Source: a virus
Length of the DNA stretch: 43,373 nucleotides
Direction: 5' to 3' (one strand)
Virus record (IMG/VR): IMGVR_UViG_3300017963_000395
Coordinates: 1-43,373 of that record
The stretch's first letter is position 1, and each line of letters begins with the position of its first letter. Below the pieces are notes generated by a model that was not told the DNA's origin, did no database searches, and was given only the letters and a program-made list of their open reading frames with translations. The position numbers and the translations under genes are program-made. This document shows, in pieces, positions 20,251 to 26,638 of the stretch.

Positions 20251-20338
20251 TACGAGTGGGCGGTTACGATCCGCCTCAAAGCCGCTAATCTGGCGGAAAG
20301 AGTTTATAAGACTCCTCTGACTACCAAGTCTCACTCGC
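20251..20338 (-). tRNA. Class II tRNA with apparent TAT anticodon
   Basis: Acceptor GCGAGTG/CACTCGT, 3-bp D stem, anticodon arm GGAGT-CTTATAA-ACTCT, a 23-nt variable region with stem CCGC/GCGG, and T stem GGCGG/CCGCC with loop ATCGTAA. The long variable arm and discriminator A fit tRNA-Leu, but the loop reads TAT (Ile AUA), an odd combination. Three nt from the next tRNA. Amino acid unassigned. Confidence 0.72.
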
Positions 20339-20339
20339 A

Positions 20340-20362
20340 TAAAAGTTGCCTTGAAGCAACTT
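20340..20362 (-). terminator. Rho-independent terminator before the tRNA pair
   Basis: AAGTTGC/GCAACTT stem with TTCAAG loop and TTTTA tail on the minus strand, after the antitoxin-like gene. The tRNA pair starts directly after it and may be transcribed by read-through. Confidence 0.6.
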
Positions 20363-20386
20363 ATAAGTCTCATAGGTTGCCTTGAC

Positions 20387-20560
20387 TTAACAACCTTCTT
20401 CGTGATCCGTGTGTATTCGTATCAGGTCGTCTTCTTCCTCATAAGGAACTAACATAGCATCTCCGTGATCGCTGTGTATAAGAAAAGATTCACCACTTTC
20501 GACCTTATCCAAATAAGAATCAAAGTTTTCTTGAAGGTCCTCAATCGTAATAGTTTTCAT
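20387..20560 (-). CDS. Phd/YefM antitoxin-like small protein, 57 aa
   Basis: KTITIEDLQENFDSYLDKVE and SGESFLI, then DAMLVPYEEED, follow the Phd/YefM fold, whose N-terminus binds DNA. No toxin gene is next to it. Similar solitary proteins occur in T4-like cyanophages; they may act as regulators or as antitoxins against host toxins. ATG at 20560 is preferred over the upstream TTG. Confidence 0.7.
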   Translation of the reverse strand: MKTITIEDLQENFDSYLDKVESGESFLIHSDHGDAMLVPYEEEDDLIRIHTDHEEGC

Positions 20561-20565
20561 AGTTC

Positions 20566-20751
20566 TCAAAAAGGATTAGCATAAACCAGAGTATCATCGT
20601 TCAGTTTAGAACGGACAACCTCCAGTACATTTATAAACTGTTCCACGCTCTTACACTCAACAACACGCTCTCCACCTTCATTAGAATAGAGATAGAACTT
20701 ACGAGCGAGAGTATCAACAACACAGCGGGTCAGGGTCTCTTCAGCGGGCAT
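20566..20751 (-). CDS. Hypothetical protein, 61 aa
   Basis: Small soluble protein (DTLARKFYLYSNEGGERVVEC, then FINVLEVVRSKL). It is the first gene after a perfect early promoter and lies five bases from the antitoxin-like gene. Function unknown. Confidence 0.7.
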   Translation of the reverse strand: MPAEETLTRCVVDTLARKFYLYSNEGGERVVECKSVEQFINVLEVVRSKLNDDTLVYANPF

Positions 20752-20779
20752 TAGGAGCGGTTCGTTTGATTACCTTCGT

Positions 20780-20808
20780 ATTATAGGGCATTCTGGGGCA
20801 GGTGTCAA
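20780..20808 (-). promoter_or_regulatory. Consensus sigma-70 early promoter
   Basis: TTGACA, 17-nt spacer, TATAAT: a perfect match, between tRNA-Pro and the gene at 20566-20751. Confidence 0.9.
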
Positions 20809-20832
20809 GTGTGCCAGTCGAAAAACTGGTAA

Positions 20833-20904
20833 TCCAGAAGGTTGGGATCGAACCAACGTCCTCACCGCCCCAAACGGTGCCGTCTACCGCTGACTTACTC
20901 CTGG
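20833..20904 (-). tRNA. tRNA-Pro (TGG)
   Basis: Acceptor CCAGGAG/CTTCTGG, D arm with GCGG, anticodon arm CACCG-TTTGGGG-CGGTG, canonical T loop TTCGATC and discriminator A. Its 5' end overlaps the 3' end of the gene at 20895-21194 by about ten bases. No encoded CCA. Confidence 0.93.
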
Positions 20905-21194
20905 TTATACAATTCCTCATCGTCCTCATATTTAGATGGTTCCTCAAAAAGTTCTTCCATCTTGAGTTTTTGAATGCGACCATAAAGTTCATTATAGTCG
21001 TCAGCTGGCATTTTGTCAAAACTTACAACCATTAGTCCATCTCCTCTTTTAACTCCTTTCATTTCTGGGTGCCCCTTAATTTTAGGGTTTTCTCGGTATC
21101 CATGACTTTCGTTCATTATCATCCAACCTTGTATCACCATAGACATCGCAATCGCAAATAAAATTATAAAAGGTATAAAATAAAGAACTTGCAT
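20895..21194 (-). CDS. Conserved small membrane protein, 99 aa
   Basis: An N-terminal membrane helix (VLYFIPFIILFAIAMSMVIQG), then RENPKIKGHPEMKGVKRGD, a motif I recognise in T4-like cyanophage proteins of unknown function, and an acidic tail. It overlaps tRNA-Pro slightly. Confidence 0.78.
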   Translation of the reverse strand: MQVLYFIPFIILFAIAMSMVIQGWMIMNESHGYRENPKIKGHPEMKGVKRGDGLMVVSFDKMPADDYNELYGRIQKLKMEELFEEPSKYEDDEELYNQE

Positions 21195-21195
21195 T

Positions 21196-21342
21196 TCATA
21201 AAACCCAATGTTTTATCAACCATATCGAATGTATAATACCAAAAACAAATAAAGAACCAATAACTCCACTAATTAATCCAACACGAACTTCATGATTTTT
21301 TATGGATTCATTTATCATAGATTGAACTTCTTCTTTATTCAT
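21196..21342 (-). CDS. Small membrane protein, 48 aa
   Basis: Charged N-terminus (NKEEVQSMINESIKNHE), then one membrane helix (VGLISGVIGSLFVFGIIH). It overlaps the upstream gene by 8 nt and ends a base before the next ATG. Function unknown. Confidence 0.6.
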   Translation of the reverse strand: MNKEEVQSMINESIKNHEVRVGLISGVIGSLFVFGIIHSIWLIKHWVL

Positions 21343-21535
21343 TTAAAAAATCCTCATAGATTTTTTTAATTTCTTCATCAACATCATTTAAATCCTGATG
21401 AGAAGATTTCCAATTCGAAGATAATAATTTATCTATACATCGATACACTTGATTTTTAAGAGGGATTTTCATACGAATAAAAGAACTCAAAAGAAATTGT
21501 CTTCTTTGCCATTTTTCATCTTTCATTTTTTCCAT
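21335..21535 (-). CDS. Hypothetical protein, 66 aa
   Basis: Basic then acidic soluble protein (DEKWQRRQFLLSSFIRMK, then DVDEEIKKIYEDFLNE). Overlapping ends with both neighbours suggest a coupled run of tiny genes. Function unknown. Confidence 0.62.
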   Translation of the reverse strand: MEKMKDEKWQRRQFLLSSFIRMKIPLKNQVYRCIDKLLSSNWKSSHQDLNDVDEEIKKIYEDFLNE

Positions 21536-21671
21536 TTAGATATTTTTCTAAAGGATCTCTTTTGGTCTTTATGATTTCACATGCTCTTTTATAAAACATA
21601 TTATCTAGATTGCCGGATTCTTCAAATGTTTTTTTGATCTTTACCCAATTATCATAGGTATGTTGATCCAT
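21516..21671 (-). CDS. Hypothetical protein, 51 aa
   Basis: ATG frame encoding DQHTYDNWVKIKKTFEES and KRACEIIKTKRDPLEKYL, with balanced charge and a helical look. It overlaps the next start by about 20 nt. Supported by its place in a tightly packed gene run. Confidence 0.55.
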   Translation of the reverse strand: MDQHTYDNWVKIKKTFEESGNLDNMFYKRACEIIKTKRDPLEKYLNGKNER

Positions 21672-21757
21672 GAAGTTTTTAACTGTAATATTAATAATTT
21701 ATCTTAAAGACAATATTGACTTTAATTTTTATGTGTGGATTTTATAACACAAAACAT

Positions 21758-22018
21758 TCAACGAATCTCAAAGTCTAAACGGCGAACTTTACGTTGTCTT
21801 CTGGATTCTTGCCAGGCAATATCGTCATTTGTGAGAATATTATTATTTTTTTTCGAATTTGGTGTATTTAACATTACTATATTATTTAAATCAAGTGCAG
21901 TGATTTTAGTGTTGTTTACTATAGTTGCCATATTAAAACATCCACAAGAAACTGTTTTTGATGAGCGACCCTCTAGTTCTCTATTACAAGATTTACACCT
22001 AATTCGTAAGTTTTCCAT
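21758..22018 (-). CDS. Conserved cyanophage protein with CxxC motifs, 86 aa
   Basis: RIRCKSCNRELEG and VSCGCFN give four Cys that could bind zinc. The tail (ILTNDDIAWQESRRQRKVRR, LDFEIR) is a pattern I recognise from T4-like cyanophages. Function unknown. A TATAAATA lies 23 nt upstream. Confidence 0.75.
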   Translation of the reverse strand: MENLRIRCKSCNRELEGRSSKTVSCGCFNMATIVNNTKITALDLNNIVMLNTPNSKKNNNILTNDDIAWQESRRQRKVRRLDFEIR

Positions 22019-22040
22019 GATATTTTCATATTTCTTTGGG

Positions 22041-22048
22041 TATTTATA
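22041..22048 (-). promoter_or_regulatory. T4-type late promoter
   Basis: TATAAATA on the minus strand, between tRNA-Gly and the CxxC-protein gene. Confidence 0.55.
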
Positions 22049-22057
22049 TGTTAAAAA

Positions 22058-22129
22058 AGCGGATGAAGAGTGCCGCCCTCTCTACCTGAGGTTTGGAAAA
22101 CCCCCGCTCTGCTGTTGAGCTACATCCGC
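22058..22129 (-). tRNA. tRNA-Gly (TCC) with non-canonical D and T loops
   Basis: Acceptor GCGGATG/CATCCGC, D stem GCTC/GAGC, anticodon arm GGGGT-TTTCCAA-ACCTC, T stem GAGAG/CTCTT. The D loop is AACAGCA (no G18-G19) and the T loop is GGCGGCA (no TTC), so the standard elbow contacts are absent. The four stems are nonetheless complete. Confidence 0.8.
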
Positions 22130-22139
22130 ATATGAGACA

Positions 22140-22168
22140 ATTATAAACTATTTAAGTTTGATTGTCAA
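22140..22168 (-). promoter_or_regulatory. Consensus sigma-70 early promoter of tRNA-Gly
   Basis: TTGACA, 17-nt spacer, TATAAT: perfect. The -10 lies about 10 nt before the tRNA. A second weaker one (TTGACA, 18-nt spacer, TAATAT) lies near 22236-22265. Confidence 0.9.
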
Positions 22169-22260
22169 GTGTGATGGAGTAAGTGTGATATACCTCATAA
22201 GGATATAACAGGGACTTACTCTCTATCAGTTTATATATTACACCATTTCTGGGATGGTTG

Positions 22261-23010
22261 TCAAGTAATTATGTGTTCTCTATAAACTTTGTATCCCTTA
22301 TGATGACTCCTTTTACCCTTTACGACCTGATACATATTGGTTTGTTGTAAATTATTTCTATCACAATAATCAAGAAGATATTTTGTCCTTACTATTTCTC
22401 CTTCTGGAGTAGTTATAATATAGTAATAACTTATACTATCATCATTTTTTGATATCCTACCTTTTCTAAATCCTTCCGGTATTAATTCCGCTTTGTTTAT
22501 CCTGCAGGTTCCTTCCTTAGTTCCATTAGTAATCCACATTTTACCATACTGTGAATTACTTTCTCCTTGCTGGTGATTTATTTCTTTCAGTTTTTCCTTT
22601 TGTTTTCTCCTTGCTTCTGGTGTTCTTGCTGCTTCTACTGCCAAAGGTTGATAAATCTTTATTTTTTCAATATGCTTTTCTTTATTTTTATTCCAACTTT
22701 TAATTTGTTTTTGTCTAATTTCTTTTTCTAATTGCGGATTATTTTTTAACTTTTCTTGTAGTCTATCATTTCCAATTTTACCAAATATTTTTTGCTTTTC
22801 AACAATAAACTCTGCTTCACTTATTTGTCCCGATAATCCTCTCCACGCTACATAATCTTCCATATTATTCCACAACTGATAGTTACAATAATGAAACATA
22901 GCGTGTTGTGCTATTGTAACTTCTACAAGATTTTCCTCACCATCAGCACCTCCCATATATCTTGGGATAATATGATGCTTATGTATTAAGGGACTTTTGG
23001 AGCAGTCCAT
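22261..23010 (-). CDS. Free-standing HNH homing endonuclease, 249 aa
   Basis: HNH motif at residues 10-45 (HKHHIIPRYMGGADGEEN, then QHAMFHYCNY). The rest is a long basic helical region, then SQYGKMWITNGTKEG and INKAELIPEGFRKGR, a repeat seen in phage HNH enzymes. It is a close relative of the psbA intron 2 enzyme. It lies between tRNA-Arg and tRNA-Gly with no intron core around it. GGAG lies 9 nt before the ATG, with a late promoter behind. Confidence 0.9.
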   Translation of the reverse strand: MDCSKSPLIHKHHIIPRYMGGADGEENLVEVTIAQHAMFHYCNYQLWNNMEDYVAWRGLSGQISEAEFIVEKQKIFGKIGNDRLQEKLKNNPQLEKEIRQKQIKSWNKNKEKHIEKIKIYQPLAVEAARTPEARRKQKEKLKEINHQQGESNSQYGKMWITNGTKEGTCRINKAELIPEGFRKGRISKNDDSISYYYIITTPEGEIVRTKYLLDYCDRNNLQQTNMYQVVKGKRSHHKGYKVYREHIIT

Positions 23011-23023
23011 ATCTTATTCTCCG

Positions 23024-23101
23024 TAGTTGATTGGCATTATTATTTATACAAGAAAAGGAGCATTTCTGCTCCTCTCCTACCTTAAAGACGCCAATCAACT
23101 A
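23024..23101 (-). promoter_or_regulatory. Inverted repeat holding a terminator and late promoter before the HNH gene
   Basis: TAGTTGATTGGC and GCCAATCAACTA are perfect 12-bp inverted arms at 23090-23101 and 23024-23035. Between them lie a terminator hairpin and TATAAATA at 23041-23048. Transcripts from upstream would fold the arms next to the GGAG ribosome site; late transcripts starting inside would lack the first arm. Confidence 0.6.
23053..23072 (-). terminator. Rho-independent terminator after tRNA-Arg
   Basis: GGAGCA/TGCTCC stem, GAAA loop and TTTT tail on the minus strand. Confidence 0.75.
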
Positions 23102-23124
23102 AGGCACCATTATTTAGTTGTTAA

Positions 23125-23200
23125 CGAGGACGGAAAGATTCGAACTTTCGGCCGACGGGGTAGAAACCCGCTGCTCTTAATTCCACTGAGCTACGTCCCC
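23125..23200 (-). tRNA. tRNA-Arg (TCT)
   Basis: Acceptor GGGGACG/CGTCCTC, D arm with GTGG, anticodon arm GCGGG-TTTCTAC-CCCGT, T arm GAAAG-TTCGAAT-CTTTC, discriminator G. Reads AGA codons, which are common in this AT-rich phage. No encoded CCA. Confidence 0.93.
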
Positions 23201-23229
23201 AAGAGACCCTCAGGTTTGTGCGTCACTTC

Positions 23230-23258
23230 ATAATACTCAACGCATCTAGAATTGCCAA
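23230..23258 (-). promoter_or_regulatory. Early promoter of tRNA-Arg
   Basis: TTGGCA, 17-nt spacer, TATTAT on the minus strand, about 30 nt before the tRNA. Confidence 0.65.
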
Positions 23259-23261
23259 GTA

Positions 23262-23381
23262 TTATTTTGTTGAAGGATAGGCATAGAGGGTCGTAATAGA
23301 TAATGCAGGTGAGGTATCATCCCGCAGGCGTTCCCATTCTCCTTTTGCTTTCCTTACCTTATCTACAACAGGGGCGATCAA
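23262..23381 (-). CDS. Possible small protein, 39 aa (TTG start)
   Basis: A frame reading IAPVVDKVRKAKGEWERLRD, then TSPALSITTLYAYPSTK, with protein-like composition. An AGGGAG abuts the TTG, so initiation is uncertain. It lies behind an early promoter in a stretch otherwise without genes. It may also be the end of a decayed gene. Confidence 0.35.
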   Translation of the reverse strand: MIAPVVDKVRKAKGEWERLRDDTSPALSITTLYAYPSTK

Positions 23382-23463
23382 CTCCCTGACCTAAGAAACT
23401 TAGGATTTAGAAGAAGACCCGGACATTTCCAGACCTTCTCTGCGGTCTCTCAACCACCCTCAT

Positions 23464-23492
23464 AGAATAGCACCCAGAACCCGTGCTGTCAA
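23464..23492 (-). promoter_or_regulatory. Early promoter, sigma-70 type
   Basis: TTGACA, 17-nt spacer, TATTCT on the minus strand, at the end of the histone-like gene, reading toward the possible 39-aa gene and tRNA-Arg. Confidence 0.75.
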
Positions 23493-23677
23493 TCCTTTGC
23501 TTCCTTGCGAGCGTTTTTCTCTTCGGTAATCTCGCCTCTGCGGGTCTTTACGAGTTTTGACATTTCCTGAAGTGCCTTGCGAGCACGAGTTCCGGCGGCA
23601 TTATTACCAGCGGAGAACTTTTCGTCTTCTACTTTCCATGCTTCAACAGCGTTCAGTAGTTCTTGTGATGTAGTCAT
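23489..23677 (-). CDS. Histone H1-like (Hc1-type) small protein, 62 aa
   Basis: NNAAGTRARKALQEMSKLVK with the tail TRRGEITEEKNARKE follows the Hc1/H1-like pattern (AGxRARKALxE...). Such proteins bind DNA or RNA without sequence preference. The start is put at MTTSQELLNAVEAW; an in-frame ATG lies 12 nt upstream. Confidence 0.65.
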   Translation of the reverse strand: MTTSQELLNAVEAWKVEDEKFSAGNNAAGTRARKALQEMSKLVKTRRGEITEEKNARKEAKD

Positions 23678-23722
23678 AATGATTTCCAAAATAAAATAGG
23701 ATATGTTTATATAGGTTAAAAA

Positions 23723-24217
23723 TTACTCAAAGGGTATTTCACGAGGGTCTGGAGCAACCCACGCACCACGAATACCCATGGTTCCGTCAGCAAACTCATA
23801 ATAAATTGCGTTTTGTACGATAAGTTTTTGTAGAGTATCATACTTTGGTTTATTGATTTCTTCCAAAATATTTTTATTTTTCATATTAATTACACGATTT
23901 TTTTGTTCTTCTATTTCGTAAGATATAATCGCATAATCAACTTCGTTTTCTATTTTTTGTTGTAGAAGTTTTGGATCCCGATTAATAAGATTGTTGAGTT
24001 GATTATCAACCTCATCAATTATATTATCAGGCAAATCCCACTTTATAAGTTTTCGGAGTTCGTTATAATACTTTAGAATATCTTTTTCTGAAATATCACA
24101 TTTTACCGTTAGAAAAGCGAGAAATGATGCTATCGCCACAGCAACTATAGACGCCTTTCTAGATATTTTTAGATTAAATAAAACTAAAAAATTAGGTCTT
24201 TTTTTCATAATCTTCAA
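23723..24217 (-). CDS. Membrane-anchored protein with coiled coil, 164 aa
   Basis: A basic N-terminus, then one membrane helix (ASIVAVAIASFLAFLTV). A long charged helical part (LKYYNELRKLIKW, NQLNNLINRDPKLLQQKIEN) and a C-terminal GIRGAWVAPDPREIPFE follow. The topology fits an inner-membrane spanin (Rz-like), and wall-lysis genes lie upstream, but no outer partner is seen. Function unproven. Confidence 0.6.
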   Translation of the reverse strand: MKIMKKRPNFLVLFNLKISRKASIVAVAIASFLAFLTVKCDISEKDILKYYNELRKLIKWDLPDNIIDEVDNQLNNLINRDPKLLQQKIENEVDYAIISYEIEEQKNRVINMKNKNILEEINKPKYDTLQKLIVQNAIYYEFADGTMGIRGAWVAPDPREIPFE

Positions 24218-24470
24218 TTAATTGGTTGACTATTCTTTTAATTCTATAATCTAATAATTCACCATCTTTAATAATGTAATCATTTAGGACATCAATTCCA
24301 AGTTTTAATTGAAGAACATCAACGAAATTAAAGAGTTTTTCTTTTTTTACTCCCGGAACAAGAGAAATCAAATCAATTGAACCTTTAAGTAAAAGACTCA
24401 CTTTTACATAGTGAAAAATATCATATCTTTTTTTACCGTAGTGAAACTTATGCTCTTTCCCAAAAATCAT
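24192..24470 (-). CDS. Hypothetical protein, 92 aa
   Basis: Soluble protein (YDIFHYVKVSLLLKGSIDL, then LLDYRIKRIVNQLIEDYEK). It overlaps both neighbours by about 25 nt. Start chosen at the last of several Met codons. Unknown function. Confidence 0.6.
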   Translation of the reverse strand: MIFGKEHKFHYGKKRYDIFHYVKVSLLLKGSIDLISLVPGVKKEKLFNFVDVLQLKLGIDVLNDYIIKDGELLDYRIKRIVNQLIEDYEKKT

Positions 24471-24744
24471 CAATAGCATCATCTACTAGTTTATTAATAT
24501 GTATATTATCTATGTTATTTTTTGGTTCTTCTAATTTTTTTGTATCAAATGTGAGAGTGGGTGTGATGTTTCCATTCTCTTCTACTTTGATTTTTGTACC
24601 GAATATTGTTCCATCTGGTTGAAATTCTACCGAGTTATGGGAATTAAGTTTTATCTCTCCCAAGTTAGTGTCAACTTTAAGATATTCTACTTTTGATGCA
24701 ATATCTATAATTTTTTCTGGTTCTTGTGGAAGATTTTTTGACAT
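24448..24744 (-). CDS. Hypothetical protein, 98 aa
   Basis: Acidic protein with strand-like repeats (KVEYLKVDTNLGEIKLNSHN, TIFGTKIKVEENGNITPTL). The longer frame upstream runs through a terminator hairpin, so ATG at 24744 is used; it follows the T run directly. Function unknown. Confidence 0.65.
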   Translation of the reverse strand: MSKNLPQEPEKIIDIASKVEYLKVDTNLGEIKLNSHNSVEFQPDGTIFGTKIKVEENGNITPTLTFDTKKLEEPKNNIDNIHINKLVDDAIDDFWERA

Positions 24745-24769
24745 AAAAAAGAGGAGTATAGAACTCCTC
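24745..24769 (-). terminator. Rho-independent terminator after the tail-lysin-like gene
   Basis: GAGGAGT/ACTCCTC stem with TCTAT loop and a T run on the minus strand. The next start codon follows the T run without a gap. Confidence 0.82.
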
Positions 24770-24794
24770 AATATTTATTTAATTATATCTATTA

Positions 24795-25436
24795 TCAAAC
24801 TGAAGTAGTAATCAGTCTCTTTGAGTAATCATAAGCATAGTCAGTTCTTGCTCCATGATCGCCCCAACGTATCCACTTTCTAGCAAGTTTCATATATTGA
24901 TGAATGGTCTTACCAGGTGTTTTCATATAAGGTTCAATCATCTTCCAATCACCCTCATACAACATATAATCAAGTTGTGTATCAAGTGAGGAAGGATTGG
25001 CACCAATACGAGCAGCATGTTTTCCTAATCCATAAAAACGAGGAGCATTAGTCCATTGGATTAAACCATACCCTCCACCGCAATTAAGATAAGATACTCT
25101 AGCACCACCCTCACATACGTTAGGTGTGAAGGTAGATTCTTGGCGAATATTACCCATAATGGTCGCTAGGGCATTTTTGTCAGTAACTCCACGATCCTGA
25201 AGAAAGTCCAGAGTTCGTGATTCATTATGATTACATCCTTTACAAATTAATCGTTTTACTTTAGGTTTCTCGGGAACAACCTCTTTGGTCTCTGTCTCTT
25301 GAGTAGGCGCTTCTGGAACAATCGCAAATGGTGGTTGTACTGAAGATGTTGCCATACTCGGTGCTGGCAGTGTTGCCGCTGATGTTGCAACCGCACCTAA
25401 AAGAGCTACGGTCACATTTGTTAGGTTTTTAAGCAT
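24795..25436 (-). CDS. Secreted peptidoglycan hydrolase, phage-tail-lysin domain, 213 aa
   Basis: Signal peptide at 1-29 (LTNVTVALLGAVATSAATLP), then a Pro/Glu/Thr-rich linker. A lysozyme-like domain of the phage tail lysin family follows (NALATIMGNIRQESTFTPNV with the likely catalytic Glu, CGGGYGLIQWTNAPRFYGLG). The signal peptide is unusual for a virion enzyme and suggests export through the host Sec system for lysis. Confidence 0.8.
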   Translation of the reverse strand: MLKNLTNVTVALLGAVATSAATLPAPSMATSSVQPPFAIVPEAPTQETETKEVVPEKPKVKRLICKGCNHNESRTLDFLQDRGVTDKNALATIMGNIRQESTFTPNVCEGGARVSYLNCGGGYGLIQWTNAPRFYGLGKHAARIGANPSSLDTQLDYMLYEGDWKMIEPYMKTPGKTIHQYMKLARKWIRWGDHGARTDYAYDYSKRLITTSV

Positions 25437-25535
25437 TTAGTTTAATTGAATTCGGCATCCGTATAAAAGGGGGGTATACCAACCCTCTCGGGAGGCACCT
25501 TCCACGGCTCTAGTTTTCAAGTCAAAGACTCATTA

Positions 25536-25566
25536 CGAAAAAACCCACTTTTAGAAGTGGGTTTGA
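25536..25566 (-). terminator. Rho-independent terminator
   Basis: AACCCACTT/AAGTGGGTT stem and TTTTTT tail on the minus strand, after the gene at 25595. The next 100 nt down to the lysin gene hold a CCTCCCGAGAGG stem but no ORF. Confidence 0.85.
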
Positions 25567-25594
25567 GACATTATATGCGATTATTTAGGTTTTG

Positions 25595-25951
25595 TCAAGA
25601 GGTTGGAGTTTTTACGTCCATCTCTTCTTCATCAGTCCACCCCTTTTCTTCCAAACAAAGATATTCGAGTTCTTCTACTCCTTCCGGTATATTAATCCAC
25701 TCATCAAACTCAGCAGCAAGTGCCTTTGCATTTCTATGGCGATCTGCATCATGAAGTAACTCGATTTTTCCAATTACCCAGTCTCGAACTTGCACTACTG
25801 ATTCACTCTCAATCTGCGTTCCCACAATAATCTCCTCATGGATTGTTTCATTTTCTATCCTTTCCGGAATTAAAGGATACTCATATTTTACTGCATTCTT
25901 TTCTTTTGTCAAGTAGGTAATGAGTTTTTTGATTGCCTTAAAGAGTTCCAT
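25595..25951 (-). CDS. Hypothetical acidic protein, 118 aa
   Basis: Starts MELFKAIKKLITYLTKEKN; the middle has VQVRDWVIGKIELLHDADR and the end is very acidic (EGVEELEYLCLEEKGWTDEE). No recognised domain. Divergent from the GIY-YIG gene. Confidence 0.65.
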   Translation of the reverse strand: MELFKAIKKLITYLTKEKNAVKYEYPLIPERIENETIHEEIIVGTQIESESVVQVRDWVIGKIELLHDADRHRNAKALAAEFDEWINIPEGVEELEYLCLEEKGWTDEEEMDVKTPTS

Positions 25952-26025
25952 AAAAATTTTAACCGGTATAACCATAATACCATATATATCAAGGCATACA
26001 TAGTCATATCAGAATTATTAATGAA

Positions 26026-26448
26026 ATGACTTGGAAATATAATCAAAAAGATTTTACGGAAACTCCAAAGGATATGGAGGGGTTTGTTTATCTTATTATT
26101 AATTTGACAAACGATAAAAAATATATCGGAAAAAAGAATTTTTGGACCAGACAAAAAGATAAAAAAACTGGAAGAAGAAGAAAAAAAGAAGGTGATTGGG
26201 TAAAATACTTTGGATCATGTGATGAACTTGTTAAAGATGTTAAAATACTAGGCGAAGATAAGTTTTCAAGAGAAATCTTGCATTTATGTCCTCATAAAAA
26301 ATCTATGAGTTTTTATGAAACTATGGAGCAGTTTAAACGGGACGTAATTTTTAATAACAATTATTACAATACAAATATAGAAGGTAAATTTTTTAGTAGT
26401 GAAGTAGAAAGAATTTATAATCTAGTAGAACACTCTTTATATAATTAA
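26026..26448 (+). CDS. GIY-YIG family endonuclease (Seg-like), 140 aa
   Basis: Starts TWKYNQKDFTETPKDMEGF, followed by VYLIINLTNDKKYIGKKNFW, a GIY-YIG-like core with VYLI and YIGKK; Arg and Glu follow (TGRRRKKEGDW, FYETMEQF). It resembles small T4-like phage endonucleases. It is a plus-strand gene inside minus-strand replication genes, as expected of a mobile gene. No cassette partner. Confidence 0.72.
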   Translation: MTWKYNQKDFTETPKDMEGFVYLIINLTNDKKYIGKKNFWTRQKDKKTGRRRKKEGDWVKYFGSCDELVKDVKILGEDKFSREILHLCPHKKSMSFYETMEQFKRDVIFNNNYYNTNIEGKFFSSEVERIYNLVEHSLYN

Positions 26449-26467
26449 AAAATAGTAATTAAACTTA

Positions 26468-26638
26468 TTATCCCAGTTTACTAGGGATTATGCTTTTACC
26501 ATTCAACCAAATATAAGAATAGTCGTGATCTCCAAAAAGAAAATCATCATATTCGGCAGCATCTTTATAGGCATTCAATATTTCTTCTTCGCACCATTCA
26601 TCATAATTTGAATCTTGTAGAATGATTTTGGGATTCAC
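26468..26638 (-). CDS. Small protein after nrdB, 56 aa
   Basis: GTG start overlapping the nrdB stop (GTGA). The sequence runs NPKIILQDSNYDEWCEEE to SYIWLNGKSIIPSKLG, acidic and soluble. The coupling to nrdB suggests a real gene, possibly tied to nucleotide metabolism. No family recognised. Confidence 0.6.
   Translation of the reverse strand: MNPKIILQDSNYDEWCEEEILNAYKDAAEYDDFLFGDHDYSYIWLNGKSIIPSKLG

Noticed and set aside
20387-20751. A complete toxin-antitoxin pair
   Set aside because: The Phd-like protein is clear, but the neighbour at 20566-20751 has no toxin features and no other toxin is near.
20741-21019. A 92-aa ORF across tRNA-Pro
   Set aside because: It covers the whole tRNA gene and a promoter, and lies in another frame of a better-supported membrane protein gene.
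22261-23010. A group I intron around the free-standing HNH gene
   Set aside because: No core strands (CAGAGACTA, ATATAGTCC) flank it, and both adjacent tRNA genes are complete.
25437-25535. A riboswitch upstream of the exported lysin gene
   Set aside because: Only short GC-rich stems are seen; no known riboswitch pattern could be matched.
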